Source of the DNA: Enterococcus_D entomosocium
GTDB taxonomy: Bacteria > Bacillota > Bacilli > Lactobacillales > Enterococcaceae
Strand: one strand, 5' to 3'
NCBI RefSeq assembly: GCF_030441895.1
Contig: NZ_JARJAS010000001.1
DNA: 64,000 nucleotides
Part shown: piece after piece, positions 24,859 through 32,447 of the stretch
Layout of the letters: the number at the start of each line of letters is the position of its first letter
Position numbering within the stretch: the stretch's first letter is position 1
The notes under the pieces: model-generated
Seen by the model: only the letters and a program-made list of their open reading frames with translations
Told to the model about the DNA's origin: nothing
Databases searched by the model: none
Program-made: the position numbers and the translations under genes

Positions 24859-24887
24859 AGATTAGCACATTTTTGCGCCAGTCGCAA
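24859..24887 (-). promoter_or_regulatory. mnmE-mnmG promoter
   Basis: Minus strand TTGCGA (24887-24882), 17 bases, TAATCT (24864-24859) with TG extension. A second possible TTGACA lies at 24842-24837. Confidence 0.5.
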
Positions 24888-24911
24888 GCTTCCTTCAAAA
24901 ACTTTTAAATT

Positions 24912-24940
24912 TTGCATCTGTCCGCAAAAACCTTTAAAAT
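24912..24940 (+). promoter_or_regulatory. Promoter of the YbjQ-like gene
   Basis: TTGCAT (24912-24917), 17 bases, TAAAAT (24935-24940). Confidence 0.6.
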
Positions 24941-24972
24941 AAAAGCAAAGAATAAGAAAAGAGTGATCTATT

Positions 24973-25302
24973 ATGGAAACCATCAAATCATCAAACAGTG
25001 CTGCCCGCATTAAGGAAATCATTTTATCGACAGGAAACGTGAATCGGCCTTATGTCGTGCGGGATATCGTCTTTGCGGCAGACAAAATCGAAGTAGATCT
25101 ATTTGATACATCTGTGAACTTGAACGACCTTTTGGCAGATGTGACTTATCGCTTAAAAGAAACCGCCCACAGCTATGGCGCGAACGCGGTGATCAACTGT
25201 CATTTCGAACACGATCGCATCGTCGAAGGCGACAAAACCTATCTTGAGATCTTTGCCTATGGTACGGTGGTTCAATTTACTCAATCAACCATCGGCGGCT
25301 AA
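24973..25302 (+). CDS. YbjQ/heavy-metal-binding-like small protein
   Basis: 109 residues with the YbjQ-type layout: an N-terminal strand-helix part, NLNDLLADVTYRLKETAHSYGANAVINCHFE, and a C-terminal beta strand ending FAYGTVVQF. The family forms pentamers in structures and has no clear role. The N-terminal Cys-rich variant is missing here. Shine-Dalgarno is weak (AAGAGTGAT). Single gene with its own promoter and terminator, set between the mnmE and jag blocks and opposed to both. Confidence 0.6.
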   Translation: METIKSSNSAARIKEIILSTGNVNRPYVVRDIVFAADKIEVDLFDTSVNLNDLLADVTYRLKETAHSYGANAVINCHFEHDRIVEGDKTYLEIFAYGTVVQFTQSTIGG

Positions 25303-25330
25303 TTCCCTCTATCATCAAAAAAAATACAAA

Positions 25331-25360
25331 AAAGAGTCCGCGGCATACGGACTCTTTTTT
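25331..25360 (+). terminator. Terminator after the YbjQ-like gene
   Basis: AAAGAGTCCG pairs with CGGACTCTTT, then T-run. Confidence 0.85.
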
Positions 25361-25463
25361 GATACCAAAGGCTGACCTACGTAACGTATGTTGACTTTGA
25401 TAAGAATGATTTCTAGTCAAGGATACTTGGTTTTAAATTTGTTGTCAATCGCTTTTTCCCATC

Positions 25464-25503
25464 AAAAAAGGGAAAGGCTTGTCAGAGCGCCTTTCCCTTT
25501 TTT
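25464..25503. terminator. Terminator after jag
   Basis: AAAAAAGGGAAAGG pairs with CCTTTCCCTTTTTT; symmetrical, so active on both strands. It ends just beside the jag stop codon. Confidence 0.85.
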
Positions 25504-25505
25504 CA

Positions 25506-26264
25506 TTAAATTCGTTTGTCCGCAGGTTCCACTACTAAGTAGCGATACGGTTCATCCCCTTCAGAATGAGTTTGAACATACGCATCTTTACTCAATACGG
25601 AATGAATCTGCTTTCTTTCAAACGCCGGCATCGGCTCTAAAAAGACCGGGCGACCAGTTCGTTTGACTTTTTCAGCAGTACGACTGGCCAAACGTTCTAA
25701 GATCGCTTGACGTTTTTCACGGTAATCCCCGACATTCACAACGATCGATAATTTGTTTTTCGCGATGCGGTGAATGTAAACTTGCGCCAAATATTGCAGT
25801 GCATTCAAGGTTTTGCCGTGCTTCCCAATTAAAATACCTTGTTTTTGCGTTTCTAAATGAAAGACGATCACGCCGTCTTGACGAGCGGTTTTTACTAAGG
25901 CAGGTGCATTCAATGCTTTTGAAATATTTGTCAGATAGAGTCCCAACTGAGCTAGTGCTTCCTCATCTGAAAGATCCGTCAGCAAAACAGGTTCGCTCGC
26001 GGCCGCCTCCATCACACTGCTTGCATCCTCTGTCGTCACAGGATCTGGTTCTACCAGCGGTTTTGCTGGTACTTCTTCAACGGGTGCCGGTTCTTCAACG
26101 ATTCTTTTTTCAATGGAGACCCGTGCTTGTTTTTTTCCTAGCCCCAAGAAGCCTTTTTTTCCTTCATCCAGGACTTCGATTACTGCTTGATCTTTGGTGA
26201 TACCAAGGACTTGCAATCCCTCTTGAATTGCTTCAGCTACTGTCAGATTTTCATAAATCGGCAT
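25506..26264 (-). CDS. jag: RNA-binding protein Jag (KhpB/EloR)
   Basis: 252 residues: Jag-N domain (1-50, ending KKGFLGLGKKQARV), a Pro/Glu/Val-rich acidic linker (about 52-90), a KH domain (about 105-180, with IGKHGKTLNALQYLAQV) and a C-terminal R3H domain (ERKQIHSVL). In Gram-positive cocci this protein works with KhpA in RNA binding and cell elongation control. Last gene of the rpmH-rnpA-yidC-jag operon. Confidence 0.95.
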   Translation of the reverse strand: MPIYENLTVAEAIQEGLQVLGITKDQAVIEVLDEGKKGFLGLGKKQARVSIEKRIVEEPAPVEEVPAKPLVEPDPVTTEDASSVMEAAASEPVLLTDLSDEEALAQLGLYLTNISKALNAPALVKTARQDGVIVFHLETQKQGILIGKHGKTLNALQYLAQVYIHRIAKNKLSIVVNVGDYREKRQAILERLASRTAEKVKRTGRPVFLEPMPAFERKQIHSVLSKDAYVQTHSEGDEPYRYLVVEPADKRI

Positions 26265-26281
26265 TGCAGTGCAACCTCCTC

Positions 26282-27106
26282 TTATTTTTTCCGTTTCTTT
26301 TTAGGACTCATTGCTTTTTTCAGGGCTCGTTCACGCTCGCGTTCTTTGCGGGCGGCTTCTTCTCTTTCTTGGCGAATCTTGAATGGGTTATTTAAGATCA
26401 TTGTTTGCAAGACTTGGAATGCATTAGAAACAACCCAGTACAAGGAAAGACCGCTGGCAATGTTGATCCCCATCAGTAAGATCATCATCGGCATAGCGAA
26501 ATTCATGATTTTCAAACTCGCATTTGATTCCACTTGGCTCATACTTGATAAGTAGGTACTTGCAAAAGTAAAGAGCGCCGCTAAAATCGGCAAGATGAAG
26601 TATGGGTCACGATCACCCAGCTGCAGCCATAAGAATTTTCCTTCTTGCAGAGCAGGAACCCGTGAGATCGATTGCCACAAGGCCATCAAAATCGGCATTT
26701 GTACCAATAATGGTAGACAGCCTGCATAGGGATTGACATTGTTTTCCGCATACAAACGTTGTGTTTCTTCTTTTAACTTGCTTTGTGTTTCTGTATCTTT
26801 TGACGCATATTGCTGCTGCAGCGCTTTTAGCTTCGGTTGTAATTCTTGCGTTTTGCGCATGCTTTTGGTTTGAAAGTGCATCAACGGCATCAAAATGACC
26901 CGGATGATCAATGTAAAGAGGATGATCCCGATCCCGGCATTGCCGAAGGAGAGGGCTTTGATCGCCTCTGCAAAATAATAAACGATGTAACGATCCCATA
27001 GACCGGTACTTTGTGCATTTACTTCACCTGTTGCACCGCAGGCAGATAAGACAACTACTAATGAGAGAACTCCCAAAAATAGTAAGACGCGTTTCCCTTT
27101 TTTCAC
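26282..27106 (-). CDS. yidC: Membrane protein insertase YidC (lipoprotein form)
   Basis: 274-residue Oxa1/YidC insertase. Signal peptide with lipobox LSAC (Cys near residue 23), then five membrane helices; the hydrophilic groove Arg lies in LIIRVILMPLMHF. The tail is very basic (REEAARKERERERALKKAMS), as in YidC proteins that touch ribosomes. Between rnpA and jag, as in most Firmicutes. Enterococci often carry a second YidC elsewhere, which cannot be judged from this window. Confidence 0.95.
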   Translation of the reverse strand: MKKGKRVLLFLGVLSLVVVLSACGATGEVNAQSTGLWDRYIVYYFAEAIKALSFGNAGIGIILFTLIIRVILMPLMHFQTKSMRKTQELQPKLKALQQQYASKDTETQSKLKEETQRLYAENNVNPYAGCLPLLVQMPILMALWQSISRVPALQEGKFLWLQLGDRDPYFILPILAALFTFASTYLSSMSQVESNASLKIMNFAMPMMILLMGINIASGLSLYWVVSNAFQVLQTMILNNPFKIRQEREEAARKERERERALKKAMSPKKKRKK

Positions 27107-27124
27107 GTAACTAATTCCTTTCCA

Positions 27125-27460
27125 TTAATGAATAATTTTGGCAAGCTTTAAGACATGCTCTAAATTCGAGTAGATTTCCTTTGAGGAACAAGTGGCGATA
27201 CTTGGACGGGCGATCACAATAAAATCGATCGCTGGTTCGATTCGCGGCTTCATTTCCGTTAAGCTCGCACGAATCTTGCGTTTGACCTCATTTCGCTTCA
27301 CTGCATTACCGACTTTTTTTCCTACAGATAAACCAACTCGAAAATGTGATTGCTCTTTAGGTAAGACATACACCACGAACTTCCGATTTGCAAAAGAATT
27401 TCCTGCCTGAAAAACTTTTTGAAAATCTTGCTCTGTTTTTACTCGATAGGATTTTCTCAT
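27125..27460 (-). CDS. rnpA: Ribonuclease P protein component
   Basis: 111-residue basic protein that helps RNase P RNA cut tRNA 5' leaders. The signature AVKRNEVKRKIRASL (RNR motif) is present. The start at 27460 (MRKSYRVK) has AAGGAA ahead; the open frame to 27484 is an overextension. Follows rpmH and shares its promoter. Confidence 0.96.
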   Translation of the reverse strand: MRKSYRVKTEQDFQKVFQAGNSFANRKFVVYVLPKEQSHFRVGLSVGKKVGNAVKRNEVKRKIRASLTEMKPRIEPAIDFIVIARPSIATCSSKEIYSNLEHVLKLAKIIH

Positions 27461-27580
27461 CTTCGGTTCCTTCACTTCTTTCAATTAAGCTTCGCGAAAC
27501 GGATTGAATCCGTAACCACTCACCTGTCAATAATACCATATTTGCCAAAAGTCAGACACTATATTCCGCAAAAACGGCAT

Positions 27581-27607
27581 AAAAAAAAACCACTGGCATT
27601 CAGTGGC
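27581..27607 (-). terminator. Partial terminator between rpmH and rnpA
   Basis: GCCACTG/CAGTGG stem followed by nine T on the minus strand, right at the rpmH stop. Probably allows more rpmH than rnpA transcript. Confidence 0.75.
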
Positions 27608-27742
27608 TTACGCAGAAATAACCTTTCTGCCTTTACGACGACGGCTAGCTAAAACACGACGTCCATTTTTTGTACTCATACGTTTACGGAATCCGTGAAC
27701 TTTTTGACGTTTACGTTTATTTGGTTGATACGTTCTTTTCAT
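27608..27742 (-). CDS. rpmH: 50S ribosomal protein bL34
   Basis: 44 residues, MKRTYQPNKRKRQKVHGFRK at the start and RRRKGRKVISA at the end, fully typical of bL34. GGAGGTG precedes the ATG at 27742. First gene of the leftward operon beside oriC. Confidence 0.97.
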   Translation of the reverse strand: MKRTYQPNKRKRQKVHGFRKRMSTKNGRRVLASRRRKGRKVISA

Positions 27743-27793
27743 TTATTTCCACCTCCATCAGGATAATGCTTATGCGCACAGACATACTTTGAT

Positions 27794-27823
27794 AGTATAA
27801 CGAGTCAAGTACTAGTTTGTCAA
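27794..27823 (-). promoter_or_regulatory. rpmH promoter
   Basis: Minus strand TTGACA (27823-27818), 18 bases, TATACT (27799-27794). Confidence 0.75.
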
Positions 27824-27852
27824 TAAGAAGTTTGCTCAAAATCGACCATTCT

Positions 27853-28196
27853 TTATCCACAATTCCCTTGATTTGTGTGGGTTTGCTGTTTACAGCTAAT
27901 TTTTGTGGATAACTTTTTCCCCAGAGTTAGTTTGACTTTTTCCACAAACAAACAGCCTGTAGAAAAGTTTTCCACAATCGCTTTTTCAACTGTTGATAAA
28001 TCCCCTAAAACCTAGTACTATCAAGGCGTGATCTTCACATAGATCTGTGGATAAGAGAGATTTTTTTCTAGTTATGCACATTCTTTTTCTACCTGTGGAT
28101 AGTGCATTTTCGAACATGTGCATTTCCTTTTTTCTTTTATCCCGTTTTGTGGAAAAGTATTTTTTTCTAACCTTTTTTATCGTAATCTGTGGAAAA
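27853..28196. other. oriC: oriC, DnaA-box cluster upstream of dnaA (incA/B-type)
   Basis: Perfect DnaA boxes: TTATCCACA at 27853-27861 (+), TGTGGATAA at 27904-27912 (-) and 28046-28054 (-). Near matches: TTTTCCACA 27938-27946 and 27968-27976, TGTTGATAA 27991-27999, TTATGCACA 28072-28080, TGTGGATAG 28094-28102, TGTGGAAAA 28148-28156 and 28188-28196. Forms the upstream half of a bipartite origin. It also holds the divergent promoters of rpmH and dnaA. Confidence 0.93.
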
Positions 28197-28253
28197 CTTT
28201 TTCAATCCGTGCTATTTTAGTTATATCTATTCTTAGTTATAGGAGGACAATTT

Positions 28254-29591
28254 ATGCCATCTGCTGATTCTATTTGGCAAGATCTTCAACGTTCCTTTAA
28301 AGAAGAGCTGAATCCGGCCAGTTATAGTGCTTGGATCGAGACTGCCAATGTCTTGTCGTTTGAAAAAAATCAGCTGCTGATCGAAGTACCCAGCGATCTT
28401 CATAAATCTTATTGGGAAAAAAATCTAGCTGCCAAAATTGTTGAAATGGGATTTATGAAAACTGGTGAAGAATTGATTCCTAGTTTTGTGACTGTCGAAG
28501 AAGCAGAAGCTTTAAAAACAGCCCCTTCTACTATTCAAACAGCTGCAAAAGAAAACGAGCGGCCGCCGAAATCGATCTTAAATGAAAAATACACATTTGA
28601 TACCTTTGTCATCGGGAAAGGCAATCAGATGGCCCACGCTGCTGCTTTAGTTGTTGCAGAAGATCCTGGGTCTATTTATAATCCGCTGTTCTTCTATGGT
28701 GGCGTTGGTTTAGGGAAAACCCACTTGATGCATGCGATCGGTCATCAAATGTTGCTAAAACGTCCCAATGCCAAAATCAAGTATGTTAGTAGTGAAAATT
28801 TCACCAATGATTTCATTACTTCTATTCAAAAGAACAAAATGGAAGATTTTCGAAACGAATACCGCAATGTTGATCTTTTGCTGGTGGATGATATTCAATT
28901 CTTAGTCAATAAAGAAGGAACCCAAGAAGAATTCTTTAATACCTTCGAAGAACTGTATCGCAATAATAAACAGATCGTCCTGACAAGTGATCGTTTGCCA
29001 AATGAGATCCCGACTTTGCCGGAACGTTTGGTTTCCCGTTTTGCTTGGGGCTTATCCGTTGATATCACCCCGCCGGATCTAGAGACGCGGACTGCGATTT
29101 TGCGGAAAAAAGCCGAAGCCGAACGCTTGGAGATCCCCGACGATACCTTAAGTTATATCGCTGGGCAGATCGATTCGAATATCCGAGAACTTGAAGGAGC
29201 ACTCGTGCGGGTGCAAGCTTTTGCTACGATGCAAAACTCAGACATTACAACGAGCTTGGCAGCTGAAGCCATCAAAGCCTTGAAATCAAGCCATGGCTCG
29301 ACCCAAGTTTCGATTTTGCAGATCCAAGAAGAAGTCGCAAAATACTATCACATTCATGTCAATGATCTAAAAGGGAAAAAACGGGTCAAAGGCATCGTTG
29401 TCCCACGCCAGATCGCGATGTATCTCTCTCGAGAATTGACCGATAGTTCTTTACCAAAAATCGGCGGCGAATTTGGCGGCAAAGACCATACAACGGTCAT
29501 TCATGCCCATGAAAAAATTCAGCATTTAGTCGAAACAGATCCCACGATCAAAAATGAGATCGCTGAAATCAAACAAATCCTCTTCAGCTGA
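28254..29591 (+). CDS. dnaA: Chromosomal replication initiator DnaA
   Basis: 445-residue AAA+ initiator. Domain I about 1-85, short linker domain II, domain III with Walker A GGVGLGKTH near 149-157, Walker B LLVDDIQFL and sensor regions, and domain IV with the DnaA signature GGKDHTTVIHAHEKI. Strong AGGAGG before the ATG at 28254. DnaA boxes lie on both sides, so autoregulation is likely. First gene of the rightward replichore. Confidence 0.98.
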   Translation: MPSADSIWQDLQRSFKEELNPASYSAWIETANVLSFEKNQLLIEVPSDLHKSYWEKNLAAKIVEMGFMKTGEELIPSFVTVEEAEALKTAPSTIQTAAKENERPPKSILNEKYTFDTFVIGKGNQMAHAAALVVAEDPGSIYNPLFFYGGVGLGKTHLMHAIGHQMLLKRPNAKIKYVSSENFTNDFITSIQKNKMEDFRNEYRNVDLLLVDDIQFLVNKEGTQEEFFNTFEELYRNNKQIVLTSDRLPNEIPTLPERLVSRFAWGLSVDITPPDLETRTAILRKKAEAERLEIPDDTLSYIAGQIDSNIRELEGALVRVQAFATMQNSDITTSLAAEAIKALKSSHGSTQVSILQIQEEVAKYYHIHVNDLKGKKRVKGIVVPRQIAMYLSRELTDSSLPKIGGEFGGKDHTTVIHAHEKIQHLVETDPTIKNEIAEIKQILFS

Positions 29592-29593
29592 TC

Positions 29594-29740
29594 TGTGGAT
29601 AAGAAAAGAAGAACCAAAAAAGTTGTCCACAAGTTATTCACAGGCATTTTCGTTAGTCTAATCACTCTTTTCTCGAGTTATCCACATTACTAACAAGCCT
29701 ATTACTACTATTACTTTTATTTAATAACTATAAATTAAAG
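29594..29740. other. oriC: oriC, downstream DnaA boxes and unwinding element
   Basis: Boxes: TGTGGATAA 29594-29602 (-), TTGTCCACA 29623-29631, TTATTCACA 29634-29642, TTATCCACA 29678-29686 (+). Right of the last box is a run of TTACTACTATTAC triplets (about 29700-29715), like the DnaA-trio element, then a 25-base A/T-only-like stretch (29714-29738). This is the expected melting region. Confidence 0.88.
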
Positions 29741-29750
29741 GAGTATCGCT

Positions 29751-30881
29751 ATGAAGCTAACTTTAAACCGAACAGAGTTCATGCAAGAATTACAAACTGT
29801 CCAACGGGCGATTTCAACCAAAACCACCATCCCGATCTTAACCGGAGTAAAATTGTCCCTTTCAGAAAAAGGATTGACCATGACTGGGAGCAATGCCGAT
29901 ATTTCCATTGAAACTTTTTTAAGTGTGGAAAACGAAAAAGCGCAAATGCAAATCGAAAAAACAGGAGCAATCGTTTTACAAGCACGTTTCTTCAGCGAAA
30001 TCGTTCGTCGTTTGCCTGAAAGTACCTTAACGTTAGAAGTTTTAGACAATAATCAAGTAGCGATCACTTCTGGAAAAGCTAACTTTACCGTCAACGGCTT
30101 GGATGCCGATAGTTATCCACATTTACCAGTTGTCGAAAGTCAAGATTCGATCGAGATTCCAGCGCACGTGTTGAATAAGGTTGTTAGTGAAACGGTCTTT
30201 GCGGTTTCGCAACACGAAAGCCGTCCAATCTTAACTGGGGTCCACTTTGTCTTAGAAAATCAAAAATTATTAGCTGTTGCGACGGACTCACACCGTTTGA
30301 GTCAACGGGTGATTCCCTTGGAAAGCGGGGAAACAGCCTTCAATATCGTGATTCCCGGCAAAAGCCTAACGGAACTTTCTCGTTCCTTAACAGATGAAGA
30401 AGAAGCGATCCAAATCAGCATTATGGATAACCAAGTATTGTTCCAAACGAAAACTATGAAATTCTATTCTCGTTTATTGGAAGGAACTTACCCAGATACC
30501 AACCGTCTGATCCCTTCAAGCTTCAATACTGAAATTGAATTTTCTGTGCCAGAATTGTTACAGGCTATCGAACGGGCGTCATTGCTTTCCCATGAAGGCC
30601 GTAACAACATCGTTCGTTTGGCAATCTCCGAGGAAGCTGTTGTCTTATATGGAAACTCACCAGAAATCGGGAAAGTGGAAGAAGACCTTTCTTTTGAAAA
30701 AGTGACCGGCGACCCATTAGAGATCTCTTTCAATCCTGATTATATGAAAGCTGCACTACGAGCATTTGGTGACACCAGCATCGTGATCCGCTTTATCTCA
30801 GCGATCCGTCCCTTTACGTTGGAGCCAACAGAGAGCAAAGGCAGCTTTATCCAGCTGATCACACCGGTGCGCACCAACTAG
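29751..30881 (+). CDS. dnaN: DNA polymerase III sliding clamp beta subunit
   Basis: 376 residues, three topologically similar clamp domains; conserved ATDSHRLSQR and C-terminal LITPVR. Dimeric ring that tethers the replicative polymerase and many repair factors. AAAGGAG before ATG 29751. Ended by a hairpin terminator, so yaaA-recF-gyrBA form a separate or readthrough unit. Confidence 0.97.
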   Translation: MKLTLNRTEFMQELQTVQRAISTKTTIPILTGVKLSLSEKGLTMTGSNADISIETFLSVENEKAQMQIEKTGAIVLQARFFSEIVRRLPESTLTLEVLDNNQVAITSGKANFTVNGLDADSYPHLPVVESQDSIEIPAHVLNKVVSETVFAVSQHESRPILTGVHFVLENQKLLAVATDSHRLSQRVIPLESGETAFNIVIPGKSLTELSRSLTDEEEAIQISIMDNQVLFQTKTMKFYSRLLEGTYPDTNRLIPSSFNTEIEFSVPELLQAIERASLLSHEGRNNIVRLAISEEAVVLYGNSPEIGKVEEDLSFEKVTGDPLEISFNPDYMKAALRAFGDTSIVIRFISAIRPFTLEPTESKGSFIQLITPVRTN

Positions 30882-30938
30882 TTTTTCATGTCTTTTGAAA
30901 AAAGTTGAAACAATCATCTGAAAATGAATAAATGAGTT

Positions 30939-30972
30939 AAAAGGGCTTAAAATCGTTTTTAAGCCCTTTTTT
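30939..30972 (+). terminator. Terminator after dnaN
   Basis: AAAAGGGCTTAAAA pairs with TTTTTAAGCCCTTTT, then T. Confidence 0.85.
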
Positions 30973-31103
30973 CTATTTTGGCTTCTTTTTTGTCTAAAAG
31001 CAGTAAGTCTTCTGAGAATGAAAAATATGCCGATGAATTTGTTTTCTTGGCAAAAAAAGAGTATAATAGAGCTAAACGCTCTTTGATAGAATTGAGGGGA
31101 ATT

Positions 31104-31343
31104 ATGAAAATGCAAATACCGTTAGAAACGGAATATATGACACTTGGACAAATGCTCAAAGAAGTCAGTGTGATCAGCAGCGGCGGCCAAGCGAAATGGT
31201 ACCTTGCAGAGCACACCGTTTTTGTCGACGGCGAGCCGGAAAATCGACGAGGGCGCAAATTGTATGCGGGAATGCGTGTTGAGCTACCTGATGAAGGTAC
31301 TTTTTTTATGGTGAAGAAGGAAGACGCAGATGCGGCTGAATGA
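31104..31343 (+). CDS. yaaA: S4-domain RNA-binding protein YaaA
   Basis: 79 residues, a single S4 domain (TLGQMLKEVSVISSGGQAKWYL, split by eye as helix-loop; HTVFVDGEPENRRGRKLY). In B. subtilis the orthologue acts in 50S subunit maturation. Start at 31104 (MKMQIPLE) has GAGGGG eight bases ahead; the frame opening at 30978 is not used. Its 3' end overlaps recF by 14 bases. Confidence 0.92.
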   Translation: MKMQIPLETEYMTLGQMLKEVSVISSGGQAKWYLAEHTVFVDGEPENRRGRKLYAGMRVELPDEGTFFMVKKEDADAAE

Positions 31344-32442
31344 GTTGCATTTAAGCAATTATCGGAACTATGATTCGCTGACACTGACTTTTGAGAAAGG
31401 TCTGGTCATTTTTTTAGGCGAAAATGCGCAAGGAAAAACCAATATTTTAGAAAGTATCTATGTATTGGCGATGACCAAAAGCCACCGCACCTCCAGCGAG
31501 CAAGAACTTATCCGTTGGGACACGGAAGGTGCGCGGATCTCTGGCAGTGTCAGTCGGGGACGCTCAACGATCCCGTTAGAACTGTTTTTGTCAAAAAAAG
31601 GACGAAAAACGAAAGTAAACCACATTGAGCAAAAAAAGCTCAGTAGTTACATAGGGCAGCTGAATGTCATTTTATTTGCTCCAGAAGACCTCTCCCTTGT
31701 AAAAGGAAGTCCCCAAGTCCGCCGCAAATTTCTCGATATGGAAATTGGGCAGATCGATCCAATTTATCTCTATGATCTCGTTCAATACCAATCCGTTTTG
31801 AAACAGCGCAATCAATACTTAAAACAGCTGAATGAAAAAAAACAGACCGATGAGATCTATTTAGATGTTTTGACGGAACAGCTGGTGGCTTTCGGCAGTA
31901 AAATCATTTTAGCCAGACAACGGTTTGTTCAGCGCTTGGCGTATTGGGCAAATCAGCTGCACCAAAAGATCAGCCAAGGAAAAGAAACCTTGCAGATCGA
32001 CTATTTATCAAATGTGCCCGGTGAGGCGACCTCGCTGGAGGAGATCCAACAGCAATTTGTCAAAGCCTTGGCACAAGTCAAAGACCGTGAACGATTTCGG
32101 CAAGTCACGTTGGCAGGCCCTCATCGAGACGATCTGGATTTTTTGATCAATGAGAAAAATGTTCAGACCTTTGGTTCGCAAGGACAGCAGCGAACAACGG
32201 CCCTAAGTGTCAAATTGGCAGAAATCGATTTGATGAAAGAAGAAACAGGGGAATATCCCGTCCTTTTATTAGATGACGTCATGAGTGAGCTGGATGATTC
32301 CCGACAACTGCATTTATTGGAAACCATTGAAGGAAAAGTTCAGACCTTTCTGACAACGACGACATTAGAACATGTGAAAGACAAAATGTCTGTGGAAGCA
32401 GAGATTTTTTATGTAGAGCAAGGACATATTAAAGGAGAATAG
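31330..32442 (+). CDS. recF: DNA replication and repair protein RecF
   Basis: 370-residue SMC-like ATPase that loads RecA at single-strand gaps. Walker A GENAQGKTN near 31-39, signature LAGPHRDDLDF, Walker B LLLDDVMSELD. The ATG lies inside yaaA, in the +2 frame, implying translational coupling; five bases separate it from gyrB. Confidence 0.97.
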   Translation: MRLNELHLSNYRNYDSLTLTFEKGLVIFLGENAQGKTNILESIYVLAMTKSHRTSSEQELIRWDTEGARISGSVSRGRSTIPLELFLSKKGRKTKVNHIEQKKLSSYIGQLNVILFAPEDLSLVKGSPQVRRKFLDMEIGQIDPIYLYDLVQYQSVLKQRNQYLKQLNEKKQTDEIYLDVLTEQLVAFGSKIILARQRFVQRLAYWANQLHQKISQGKETLQIDYLSNVPGEATSLEEIQQQFVKALAQVKDRERFRQVTLAGPHRDDLDFLINEKNVQTFGSQGQQRTTALSVKLAEIDLMKEETGEYPVLLLDDVMSELDDSRQLHLLETIEGKVQTFLTTTTLEHVKDKMSVEAEIFYVEQGHIKGE

Positions 32443-32447
32443 ACTGA

